From: Trinickia symbiotica
Lineage (GTDB): Bacteria; Pseudomonadota; Gammaproteobacteria; Burkholderiales; Burkholderiaceae
Reading direction: 5' to 3'
Assembly: GCF_002934455.1 (NCBI RefSeq)
Contig: NZ_PTIR01000017.1
Span: forward strand, 62,001 to 126,000
Length of the DNA stretch: 64,000 bases
Positions 55,566 to 63,400 of the stretch are shown one piece after another. The notes beneath the pieces were generated by a model that saw only the letters and a program-made list of their open reading frames with translations, searched no databases and was not told where the DNA came from. The first letter of the stretch is position 1. Each line of letters starts with the position of its first letter. A program made the position numbers and the translations under genes.

Positions 55566-57992
55566 ATGGCAAAGACGACAGGCGCAAAGGCGACGGCGAA
55601 AACAACGGGGACGGGCAAGGCGAAGAGCGTTGCCGGCAAGGTTCCGCCGCGGACGGTGCGCAACGTGTCCGAGGCCAGAAAGGCTTCCGCGAGTGCTTTG
55701 GCGGCCGGCGGGAAATCGACGACCAAGGCGGCTGCGCGGGCTTCGGCGGCAGCGGCCGATGTGACCAAGGCGGCGAAATCATCCGCCAAACCGGAGACGA
55801 GGCCCGTCGCGAAGCAGACGGGCGCGAAAAGCGGGAGGGGCGCGGCTGCCAGGCCGGACGATTCGGCAGTGCGCGAAACCCAGGTATCCACGGTGCAACC
55901 GGCTGAAGTCCAGCAGCCGCGAGTCGAGAATATTGCCGGTACGGCGAACTCCATGACGAAAAAGCTGAACGAAGTTTCCGTCGATGACGACGCAACCCAA
56001 GCTGACGAGCAGCACGCTGCCTCGGGCAAAGCCGAAAAGGCCAAGGCGCGCGATCGTCGCGCGAAGGAGAAGGCGCTCCTGAAGGACGCGTTCGCATCGA
56101 CGCAGCCCGGCACCGCCGAGGAGCTCGAAGAACGGCGTTCGAAGTTGCGCGCGCTGATCAAGCTCGGCAAGGAGCGGGGCTTCCTGACCTATGCCGAGAT
56201 CAACGATCACCTGCCCGACAACTTCACGGAGACGGAGGCGATCGAGGGCATCATCAGCACGTTCAACGACATGGGCGTGGCGGTGTACGAGCAGGCGCCC
56301 GATGCCGAGACGCTGCTGCTGAACGACAACGCGCCCAACGTGGCGTCGGACGACGAGGTCGAGGAAGAGGCCGAAGTCGCGCTTTCGACGGTCGATTCCG
56401 AGTTCGGTCGCACGACCGACCCGGTGCGTATGTACATGCGCGAGATGGGTACCGTCGAGCTGCTGACGCGCGAGGGTGAGATCGAGATCGCGAAGCGGAT
56501 CGAGGACGGCCTCAAGCACATGGTGATGGCGATCTCGGCGTGCCCGACGACGATTGCGGACATCCTGGCGATGGCCGAGCGTGTGGCGAACGACGAAATC
56601 CGCATCGACGAGCTCGTCGACGGCCTGATCGATCCGAATGCCGAAGATACGGACGGCTTCTCGGCTCAGGAAGCCGAAGCGATCGAGGCTGACGACGAAG
56701 AAGTCGAAGAGGAAGACGAGGAAGAAGAGGAAGAAGACGACGGCACCGCGCAGGCCACGGCCAACGCGGCGCAACTCGAGGCGTTGAAGCGCACGTCGCT
56801 CGACAAATTCTCGCTGATCAGCGAGTGGTTCGACAAGATGCGTCGTGCGTTCGAGAAGGAGGGCTACAAGTCGAAGTCCTACCTGAAGGCGCAGGAAACG
56901 ATCCAGGACGAGCTGATGTCGATTCGCTTCACCGCGCGTACCGTCGAGCGGCTTTGCGACACGCTGCGCGCGCAGGTGGACGAAGTGCGTCAGGTCGAGC
57001 GTCAGATTCTGCATATCGTCGTCGACAAGTGCGGGATGCCGCGCGCCGAGTTCATCGCGCGTTTCCCTAGCCATGAGACCGACCTCGATTGGGCCGAGCG
57101 CATCGTTGGCGAAGGCCATCCATACAGCGCCGTGCTATCGCGCAACATTCCGGCGATTCGTGAGCAGCAGCAGCGGCTCATCGATTTGCAGGCGCGCGTG
57201 GTGCTGCCGCTGAAGGACCTGAAGGAAACGAACCGTCAGATGGCCGCCGGCGAGTTGAAGGCGCGTCAGGCGAAGCGCGAGATGACCGAGGCCAACCTGC
57301 GTCTCGTGATCTCGATCGCGAAGAAGTACACGAACCGCGGCTTGCAGTTCCTCGATCTGATTCAGGAAGGTAACATCGGTTTGATGAAGGCGGTGGACAA
57401 GTTCGAATATCGTCGCGGGTATAAGTTCTCGACGTATGCAACGTGGTGGATTCGCCAGGCCATTACGCGTTCGATTGCGGACCAGGCGCGCACGATCCGG
57501 ATTCCGGTCCACATGATCGAGACGATCAACAAGATGAACCGTATTTCGCGGCAGATTTTGCAGGAGACCGGTCTCGAGCCGGATCCGGCGACGCTGGCCG
57601 AGAAGATGGAAATGCCGGAAGACAAGATCCGCAAGATCATGAAGATCGCGAAGGAGCCGATCTCGATGGAAACGCCGATCGGAGACGACGACGATTCCCA
57701 TCTGGGCGACTTCATCGAAGATACGAACACGGTCGCACCGGCCGACGCGGCGTTGCATGCGAGCATGCGTGACGTCGTGAAGGACGTGCTCGATTCGCTG
57801 ACGCCGCGCGAGGCGAAGGTGCTGCGGATGCGCTTCGGCATCGAGATGAGCACGGATCATACGCTCGAGGAAGTCGGCAAGCAGTTCGACGTCACGCGTG
57901 AGCGTATCCGCCAGATCGAGGCGAAGGCCCTGCGCAAGCTGCGCCACCCGAGCCGTTCTGACAAGTTGAAGTCGTTCCTCGAAGGAAATTGA
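55566..57992 (+). CDS. rpoD: primary sigma factor sigma-70
   Basis: 808 aa, clearly longer than E. coli RpoD (613), with a Lys/Ala/Thr-rich leader of about 120 aa and an acidic insert ([17 protein letters not shown]) in the non-conserved region. Region 2 contains [20 protein letters not shown] and [12 protein letters not shown]; region 3 follows, and region 4 ends [23 protein letters not shown] at 55566 has GGCGAG upstream. This long form is normal for Burkholderiaceae. Ends in a strong terminator before a tRNA gene. Confidence 0.97.
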   Translation: MAKTTGAKATAKTTGTGKAKSVAGKVPPRTVRNVSEARKASASALAAGGKSTTKAAARASAAAADVTKAAKSSAKPETRPVAKQTGAKSGRGAAARPDDSAVRETQVSTVQPAEVQQPRVENIAGTANSMTKKLNEVSVDDDATQADEQHAASGKAEKAKARDRRAKEKALLKDAFASTQPGTAEELEERRSKLRALIKLGKERGFLTYAEINDHLPDNFTETEAIEGIISTFNDMGVAVYEQAPDAETLLLNDNAPNVASDDEVEEEAEVALSTVDSEFGRTTDPVRMYMREMGTVELLTREGEIEIAKRIEDGLKHMVMAISACPTTIADILAMAERVANDEIRIDELVDGLIDPNAEDTDGFSAQEAEAIEADDEEVEEEDEEEEEEDDGTAQATANAAQLEALKRTSLDKFSLISEWFDKMRRAFEKEGYKSKSYLKAQETIQDELMSIRFTARTVERLCDTLRAQVDEVRQVERQILHIVVDKCGMPRAEFIARFPSHETDLDWAERIVGEGHPYSAVLSRNIPAIREQQQRLIDLQARVVLPLKDLKETNRQMAAGELKARQAKREMTEANLRLVISIAKKYTNRGLQFLDLIQEGNIGLMKAVDKFEYRRGYKFSTYATWWIRQAITRSIADQARTIRIPVHMIETINKMNRISRQILQETGLEPDPATLAEKMEMPEDKIRKIMKIAKEPISMETPIGDDDDSHLGDFIEDTNTVAPADAALHASMRDVVKDVLDSLTPREAKVLRMRFGIEMSTDHTLEEVGKQFDVTRERIRQIEAKALRKLRHPSRSDKLKSFLEGN

Positions 57993-58014
57993 TCGAGGCG
58001 TGCGTTTCACTCGA

Positions 58015-58042
58015 GACCCGGCGCCATGCCGGGTCTTTTTTT
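58015..58042 (+). terminator. Rho-independent terminator of rpoD
   Basis: GACCCGGC-GCCAT-GCCGGGTC followed by TTTTTTT. Ends 20 nt before the tRNA gene. Confidence 0.95.
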
Positions 58043-58062
58043 AGGTAGAATCGCGAAGTTTC

Positions 58063-58416
58063 GGGCCTCTAGCTCATGCTTGGTTAGAGCAGCGGACTTG
58101 ATGTGTGGTGTCCTACGGCCCGCGAGGGTACGGACATCATCAGAACGGGTTGCCGTCGGGCAAGTTGACTCTGTCCTTCGGTAGAACTGCTCAAATTCGG
58201 GGAAACCTCTGTTGTCGGCTTGCCGCTCAAGTTGGCGGGCAACGTGGCGATCCCGAGCGAAGCTCTCGATATTTCTTCGAGAGAACGTGTAGAGACTGTA
58301 CGGGCAGGTCGTAAAGACAAGAGACAGTCCAGACCACAAACCCGAAAGGGGTGGCGAAAGCCATAGTGGTACGCATAATCCGTTGGTGCCGGGTTCGACT
58401 CCCGGGGGGCCCACCA
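58063..58416 (+). tRNA. tRNA-Ile2(CAU) interrupted by a group I intron
   Basis: Exon 1 is 58063-58098 and exon 2 is 58374-58416. Joined they form a tRNA of 79 nt: acceptor GGGCCTC with GGGGCCC, D-stem GCTC/GAGC, anticodon stem GCGGA/TCCGT, seven-nt anticodon loop CUCAUAA, T-arm CCGGG-TTCGACT-CCCGG and an encoded CCA. CAU here is read as Ile after lysidine modification (AUA codons), as the gene downstream of rpoD in Burkholderia is. The D-loop has 11 nt, slightly long. The integrase behind it marks this gene as the attachment site of an island. Confidence 0.9.
58099..58373 (+). ncRNA. group I intron, Azoarcus tRNA-Ile-like
   Basis: 275 nt between U33 and C34, no ORF. P1 pairs exon GGAC (58094-58097) with GUCC (58110-58113) and U98 with G108, with U109 bulged. 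P10 pairs exon 2 CAUA with UGUG (58104-58107), so both exons lie on one guide. Core: CAAATTCGGGGAAACCT at 58192-58208; P7 is GACTGT (58294-58299) with ACAGTC (58324-58329), a perfect 6-bp match; GTC-GTAAA-GAC forms P8; CCC-GAAA-GGG and GGC-GAAA-GCC follow near the end. The last base is G (58373), the conserved omega-G. Similar core elements exist in the Azoarcus intron (205 nt). Splicing not tested. Confidence 0.88.
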
Positions 58417-58448
58417 AAATGTCTTCCCGGATGTTCCGAGAAAGTCTG

Positions 58449-58484
58449 AAAACCCGCATCGTGTAAGGCGTTGCGGGTTTTTTT
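58449..58484 (+). terminator. Rho-independent terminator after the tRNA gene
   Basis: AAAACCCGC and GCGGGTTTT (58449-58457 and 58473-58481) with a 15-nt loop and T-run to 58484. Confidence 0.88.
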
Positions 58485-58519
58485 ATGACCGCCTTGGTCC
58501 GCGAATGTCCATTGCCAGC

Positions 58520-58591
58520 TACCGTCAGCTGACGGTATTTTCGACGGTATACGATAGACTGTGCTGCGCGTCCGCGAAAAAATACCGTCAG
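58520..58591. repeat. TACCGTCA/TGACGGTA repeats upstream of the integrase
   Basis: TACCGTCAG and CTGACGGTA make an 18-bp perfect palindrome at 58520-58537. Further single copies: GACGGTAT at 58543-58550 and ATACCGTCAG at 58582-58591, nine nt before the integrase ATG. The clustered, spaced copies are candidate binding sites for the integrase arm domain or a repressor. Confidence 0.7.
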
Positions 58592-58600
58592 GGCCGAGAC

Positions 58601-59815
58601 ATGCCGCTTACCGACACCGCCTGCCGTCAAGCCAAAATCAAGGGCAAGCCGTACAAATTGACCGATAGTGGGGGCTTGTACCTGCTGGTCAACCAGGCGG
58701 GAAAGTATTGGCGATGGGATTACCGGTATCTCGGCAAGCGCCAGACGATGGCCTTGGGGGTTTATCCTGAGACCTCGTTGGCGAAGGCACGTGAACGCCA
58801 TCGGGGAGCACGAGAGACCCTGATGGCTGGTGCAGACCCGGCACAGGCTAAGAGGGCGGTTAAGCGTCAGGCTAAACTCGCGGCGTTCCATTCGTTCGAA
58901 GCGGTGGCAACGGACTGGTTCGCAAAGCATATGGTCGGGCGCTCCGAGAGCCATAAGGAGCGCATCTGGAACCGCCTCGAGGCAGATATCTTCCCATGGC
59001 TTGGGAAGCGCCCTGTGAACGAAATTGAGGCGTCAGAAATCTTGGAGTGCTTGCGCCGCATTGAGGCGCGAGGCGCGATTGAAACGGCTGGCCGCGTGCG
59101 TTGGTCATGTAGCAAGGTGTTTCGCTATGCCATCGCCGCCGGCTTAGCGAAGAACGATCCGGCCGAACTATTGAAGGGCGCATTATCTAGACCGACGATG
59201 ACGCCGTTTCCCACGATCACCGATCCGGTCGCGGTTGGTGCACTGCTCCGTGCGCTGGATGGTCTCCAAGCAACGTTGGTGGTCAGGTGTGCCGCGCGCT
59301 TAGCGCCGATAGTATTCGTGCGTCCCGGTGAACTGCGTCACGCCGAATGGACGGAAATGGATTTGGATAAAGCCGAATGGCGTATCCCGGCGGAGAAGAT
59401 GAAATCCAGGGCGACTCATGTCGTTCCATTGCCGACGCAGGCGATCGGTATCCTACGCGAACTGAAGCCGCTGACCGGCGCTGCCAAGTACGTCTTTCCA
59501 GGAGAGCGAACGCGGGAGCGGCCGATGAGTGAGAACACAATCAATGCGGCGTTGCGTCGGCTTGGATATGCCAAGGACGAATTCACGGGGCATAGCTTCC
59601 GCAAGATCGCTTCCACGCTGCTAAACGAATCGCATCTGTGGCATCGCGACGCCATAGAGCGTCAATTGGCGCACGGCGAGCGTGACGAGGTTCGAGCCGC
59701 CTATAACTATGCGGAATACCTGCCGGAACGAAAAAAGATGATGCAGTGGTGGGCGGACTACCTTGATCATCTAAAAGCTGGTGCCGATTTGATACCGACT
59801 TTGCGAGGGGCTTAG
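58601..59815 (+). CDS. int: tyrosine-type site-specific integrase (P4-like)
   Basis: 404 aa. N-terminal DUF4102 arm-binding domain: PLTDTACRQAKIKGKPYKLT, DYRYLGKRQTMALGVYPE; central core-binding domain; catalytic domain with VFVRPGELRHAEW (Arg), GHSFRKIASTLL (His-x-x-Arg) and AYNYAEYLPERKKMMQWWAD with the Tyr region. All catalytic residues appear present. Sits 184 nt after the 3' end of the tRNA gene, so the tRNA 3' end is the likely attachment site. ATG at 58601 gives the family start. Confidence 0.95.
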   Translation: MPLTDTACRQAKIKGKPYKLTDSGGLYLLVNQAGKYWRWDYRYLGKRQTMALGVYPETSLAKARERHRGARETLMAGADPAQAKRAVKRQAKLAAFHSFEAVATDWFAKHMVGRSESHKERIWNRLEADIFPWLGKRPVNEIEASEILECLRRIEARGAIETAGRVRWSCSKVFRYAIAAGLAKNDPAELLKGALSRPTMTPFPTITDPVAVGALLRALDGLQATLVVRCAARLAPIVFVRPGELRHAEWTEMDLDKAEWRIPAEKMKSRATHVVPLPTQAIGILRELKPLTGAAKYVFPGERTRERPMSENTINAALRRLGYAKDEFTGHSFRKIASTLLNESHLWHRDAIERQLAHGERDEVRAAYNYAEYLPERKKMMQWWADYLDHLKAGADLIPTLRGA

Positions 59816-60146
59816 ATGTTTTTTGCCCTGGAACCTCCAGACACAGCTGAGTCTCCCCCTGAGATTTCGCCTTGCAGCAGACCGCGTATAAAGTCCGCCA
59901 ACGGAACGAAAAAGAGATGTTCGGATACCGAACTGGGTGTACACGGCGAAGTTCAAGGAAGCGGCCGCGCAACGAGCGAAAGACGGGCCAGGCGTGAGCG
60001 CCGTCGCCCTGGTGTTCAGCGCTTCTCGAAACGCCCGACCTTCAGTCACGATGAACTATCGGCGCAGGATGAAATGCATGTGTCAGCGACGCCGACCTCG
60101 ACGATCAGATTCTCAGCGTACACCTGCCGTTGCATCCAACATACCT
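59816..60146. other. 331-bp region with decayed sequence
   Basis: No intact gene. A possible transposase fragment at 59937-60020 and a short leftover reading LKSEVVHKRVEGMLDATAGV on the minus strand near 60113-60175 suggest debris of mobile DNA. Confidence 0.35.
59937..60020 (+). pseudogene. possible IS OrfA (transposase) remnant
   Basis: The frame reads YTAKFKEAAAQRAKDGPGVS and AVA, resembling the N-terminal HTH region of IS3-type OrfA (FKxxAV...GxSVxxVA). No further match and no flanking inverted repeats were found. Low confidence. Confidence 0.25.
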
Positions 60147-61001
60147 TCAACTCGCTTGTGCACCACTTCCGACTTTAGCTCTACACCAGCGGCGTCGATC
60201 AAACGGAAACACAAGGTAGTCGCGCACGGTGAGCGGTTCGGACTGGCCTTTGAGGCCGACTTCCGGCCACTCATTCTTTTTCGGCCAGTGTGCCGTGAGA
60301 AAAATGGTGTCCCAGATCGTCGTAAAGAACCCATAGTTTTTGTGCCGGTGATGCGCTTCCGAAGAGTGGTGAATACGGTGGAACTTATTGTCGCCGATGA
60401 TGTATCGCAGCGGCCCCAGATTGATGCTCGTGCTAGAGTGAGAAAGATGGGCCTGAAAGGTAATCAGCGTCATGGCAACCGCGGGCACGACGCCAGATTC
60501 AAAGTGGATCAGCGCCAGTGGTAGTGCTACAAATACTGCGTAAACAAGTGGCTCGGAAACGTGGTGATTGCAATTCCATGCTGTCAGTTCGCGGATCGAG
60601 TGATGAGTGGCGTGCATGCGCCACAGCAATGGAACCGCATGCTGAGCGCGGTGCATCCAGTAGTAAAAGAAGTCGCCGGCAATCGCCACCGAGACAGCTG
60701 AAAGGACGGTCAAGCCCTTGTTAATGATTATGTTGTCAGAGTGAAGCAACGTGCCGAAATTGATCGTTACGAGCGGCTTAATTCCTAGCCAGCCCAAACT
60801 CACAGCGTAGAAATGCCAGATTACCGCGCCGCATCCAATGCGAATAATCCAAATCCGCACGCCGCGAACGTATGAGGCAAAACTGTTTCGATAAGCCGGA
60901 AAGATTAGCTCGAGCGCGACGCATGCGGTAGCGAAGATCGCAATCAGTTCGAATGATTTCACATAGGACAGAGCCATCTCATTAACATCAAGAATGTGCA
61001 T
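60147..61001 (-). CDS. fatty-acid-hydroxylase/sterol-desaturase superfamily membrane enzyme
   Basis: 284 aa, about four hydrophobic segments. Histidine clusters of the di-iron site: HRAQH, HATHHS, HHVSEPL, HRIHHSSEAHHRHKN. DFFYYWMHRAQHAVPLLWR is the typical lead. The substrate is unknown (fatty acyl, hopanoid or alkyl ether possible). GGAG lies 6 nt before the ATG at 61001. Base composition is lower in GC than in the flanking housekeeping genes, consistent with transfer. Confidence 0.85.
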   Translation of the reverse strand: MHILDVNEMALSYVKSFELIAIFATACVALELIFPAYRNSFASYVRGVRIWIIRIGCGAVIWHFYAVSLGWLGIKPLVTINFGTLLHSDNIIINKGLTVLSAVSVAIAGDFFYYWMHRAQHAVPLLWRMHATHHSIRELTAWNCNHHVSEPLVYAVFVALPLALIHFESGVVPAVAMTLITFQAHLSHSSTSINLGPLRYIIGDNKFHRIHHSSEAHHRHKNYGFFTTIWDTIFLTAHWPKKNEWPEVGLKGQSEPLTVRDYLVFPFDRRRWCRAKVGSGAQAS

Positions 61002-61036
61002 TTTCTTCTCCGGCGAATCGGTCAAATGCGCCAACA

Positions 61037-61309
61037 TCAGGTCGGAGCGACCCGCGTCAACGCGGCGTCTTCTTCACGGAGCTCATGGGTCCAAAACTTA
61101 TTGATTCCAACGCAGCCCGATGAATTCGGTTTGGCATCCAGATTGATATCGGCAGCAATAACGTCGGATTGCGTCTTGCAGGTCAAGAAAAATTTCCTTT
61201 TCGGGGCGCATTCAAACGGTGATCGTATCGCCGGCACAGCGCGCACTGCAGGATGTACTATGCGACATTTCCAGAAATCGAAAAAATCAATTGTTTGGAT
61301 AAGATCCAT
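61037..61309 (-). CDS. hypothetical protein, doubtful
   Basis: Open frame on the strand of the hydroxylase, ending 36 nt upstream of it; from an ATG at 61309 it gives 90 aa (MDLIQTIDFFDFW...), with a longer frame to 61492. Contains CKTQSDVIAADINLDAKPNS and a hydrophilic tail; no family recognised. It might be an operon partner, or noise in decayed DNA. Confidence 0.3.
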   Translation of the reverse strand: MDLIQTIDFFDFWKCRIVHPAVRAVPAIRSPFECAPKRKFFLTCKTQSDVIAADINLDAKPNSSGCVGINKFWTHELREEDAALTRVAPT

Positions 61310-61383
61310 TCGTTCCACGAATGACTGCCCTGAATGACAGACTGAGGGCTCGAGCTTAAGCAGCCAATGAGGCGCGAGTCCCC

Positions 61384-61710
61384 AATGCTCGAGGTTCAGC
61401 GAATCGATCAGTACTACGGCCAGCAGCCACGCGTTACGCGATGTGCCGCTCAGGGTGGCGGACGAGGCTTGCACGGTCGTGCTTGGGCGCAACGGCGCCA
61501 GGCAAGACGACGCGGCTCAAATGTCTCGTCGGCTTATTGCCCATCAAGGCTGGCGGGATCGCGCCGGGAGGCATCGAAACTATACGCACGCCCGCATCGG
61601 GCACCGGCTGGCCTCGGCTACGTCCCCAAGGGATGCGACAAATTTGCCCGTCTGATCGCCGATGAAAACCTCAAGAATCGGTGGTTAGCGGGCGAGCGAA
61701 GCGTCGCAAC
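61384..61710 (+). pseudogene. urea-type ABC transporter ATPase (UrtE-like) remnant
   Basis: MLEVQRIDQYYGQ matches the start of UrtE. In successive shifted frames follow LGRNGA and GKTTRLKCLVGLLPIKAGGI (Walker A region, where a frameshift splits GRNG from GKTT) and RAPAGLGYVPKG. At least two frameshifts are required; the C-terminal ABC signature and Walker B are absent. Not functional. Confidence 0.65.
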
Positions 61711-61879
61711 AATGTTCACGCGCCCTTGGTTGGGCTGGACATCCAGGTGGTGCGCACGGGGAAGAACTGCACACCTCCGATCGTGAACGTGCGGACTAAC
61801 TAGGTCATATGCAGCACGCGCGCTGAACCGCGCAACGCCCGAGCACAGCGACCGGCTCAAAAGGGTTCGGTCGGAGATG

Positions 61880-61975
61880 TCATCGAATAGCGTTACGCTC
61901 CGGGTAGCCATTGAGCGCACGGCTGACCGTGGTTCACGACATCCCAAGCTTGTGGGCAAGATCTTTGGGTCTCAT
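61880..61975 (-). pseudogene. LacI-family regulator, N-terminal HTH fragment with premature stops
   Basis: ATG at 61975 overlaps the GH stop (ATGA). Reading MRPKDLAHKLGMS, stop, TTVSRALNGYPERNAIR, stop: this is the LacI family helix-turn-helix with in-frame TGA at 61934-61936 and again at 61880-61882; the effector domain is missing. The overlap shows the regulator was once coexpressed with the glycosidase. Confidence 0.8.
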
Positions 61976-63003
61976 CGCGTGTCGCATTCTTGCCGCTTTC
62001 CCGCCAACCTGCCGGGGGCACCGACCCCGTAGGGCGACGCATCAACTAGCAACCGGCCATTGTCGAGTACGTGGACGGGCATCGGGTCCGAGATCTCCCC
62101 GATGAACTGGCTGTCCTTGCCGAATTTCAGAAAGGCCATGAAGCGCAAGGTACCGTCCGGTGCGTGCACCACCCGGCCGGAATAGAGCGAGCCTGCTGCA
62201 TCGCCGACCAGAAAGTCTTCCTCGACCAGCCTCCATTCGCCAAGCGGATGATCGGCAATCAAATAGTGCGTGCCCGTCATGGGCTCGGACATACGCTCGC
62301 GGCAATACGTCGGCTCGATATGGTTCTTCGCGGTGCAGAACAGGCAGTACCAGCGGCCCTGGTGCTCGAAGATCTGCGGTACTTCGAGTTGCCCGAACAC
62401 CTTCGAGCGGAACAGCGGCGGGCGCAGCGACCAGTGTTCGAGATCCCGCGACACCGCATGCCCGAGCACGCCGCGTCCGAGCGCCGGGCCTATGGGCTCT
62501 CGAGCGGTGAACACCATGTGCCAGCCGTCGCCGTTCGGGGCGGCGAAGACCCAGGGGTCGCGGAAGGCCTGGTCGTGCCACATATCTGTATTGAGCGGCT
62601 CGTACCAAGAAGGATCGATCTCCAGTATCGGATTGTGCGCAAGTCGTTCCCACGTATGCAGATCGTCGGATACAGCGGCACCGATGCGCTGCACGAGACC
62701 ACGATCCGCATGGTTCGTGCCAGTGTAAAACATCATCCAGCGCTGCTTCGACGTGCGTACGACCGATCCCGTCCACGTGGTGTAGTCATCCCATGCGGGC
62801 GAGCGCGCTGGATGCAGCGTGGTCCCGCGTTCTGTCCAGTTGACCAGATCGCTGGAGACCGCATGGCCAATCGATACGTTCCAGTGCCGCTGCTCGGGGT
62901 CACCGATCGCCTTCGGGGCATTCAGGAAAAACATGTGGGTGAGCCCGCTTTCCTGTGCAAACCAGAAATCCCAAACCCAACGGTCCTCAAGGCGAAATGC
63001 CAT
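61972..63003 (-). CDS. clan GH-J glycoside hydrolase, GH32-like (fructan/sucrose type)
   Basis: 343 aa. The five-bladed propeller landmarks are VWDFWFAQESGLTH near residue 10 (first Asp), QAFRDPWVFAAPN (RDP motif) and GQLEVPQIFEHQGRWYC with the Glu of the ExPQ motif in place of the usual ECP. Also HAVSSDLVNWTERGT and SDDLHTWERL. Resembles GH32/GH68 relatives annotated as beta-fructosidases. No signal peptide, so cytoplasmic. ATG at 63003 with AGGA upstream. Context: LacI remnant downstream and TonB-dependent receptor divergent, a sugar-uptake locus. Confidence 0.82.
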   Translation of the reverse strand: MAFRLEDRWVWDFWFAQESGLTHMFFLNAPKAIGDPEQRHWNVSIGHAVSSDLVNWTERGTTLHPARSPAWDDYTTWTGSVVRTSKQRWMMFYTGTNHADRGLVQRIGAAVSDDLHTWERLAHNPILEIDPSWYEPLNTDMWHDQAFRDPWVFAAPNGDGWHMVFTAREPIGPALGRGVLGHAVSRDLEHWSLRPPLFRSKVFGQLEVPQIFEHQGRWYCLFCTAKNHIEPTYCRERMSEPMTGTHYLIADHPLGEWRLVEEDFLVGDAAGSLYSGRVVHAPDGTLRFMAFLKFGKDSQFIGEISDPMPVHVLDNGRLLVDASPYGVGAPGRLAGKRQECDTR

Positions 63004-63400
63004 CGCTGCTGTCCTATCTGGCGACACGGTCGGTTGTTGCGATGTGGGCCATGCCGGGTTGCGCGCCGTCTGGCGCGAATATCAGCGCCAGAAAGCGCGC
63101 CGGTCGTTCGACGCAGTGGCTGGCCTGCGAATATTACACTTGATGATTACAATTGCACGCGATACATCAAAATTTTTTAGGGTCGCCTGTCACAAGTCTG
63201 CCGGGTTACCTATAGAAAAGCGCTTTCAACGCATTTTCTTGGGCGAGGAGTCCGGCGACGAACCGCTTCCCATAACTGTCACTAATAGTACACACAAAGA
63301 GTAGTAATATCCCTCTGGTCGCGCTGGACGGCCGCCGAGGCAGCGAAGGCTCGTCGGAGTTTCGCGACTGACCACATACATGACACATTCGGGAAGAACC
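63004..63400. other. 397-bp divergent intergenic region
   Basis: Between the glycosidase and receptor genes. Contains an AT-rich stretch (63130-63180, ending AAAATTTTTTAG) and the palindrome listed next; both promoters are probably here. Confidence 0.55.
63217..63226. promoter_or_regulatory. AAAGCGCTTT palindrome, candidate LacI-type operator
   Basis: Perfect 10-bp palindrome within GAAAAGCGCTTTCAA. LacI-family regulators commonly bind palindromes with a central CG such as this. Its cognate regulator nearby is the broken LacI gene at 61880-61975. Confidence 0.5.

Noticed and set aside
58099-58374. Alternative splice sites giving anticodon UAU (exon 1 to 58099, exon 2 from 58375)
   Set aside because: The intron would then end in C, not the conserved G, and P1 would have a U:U mismatch; CAU with lysidine is the usual bacterial solution for AUA.
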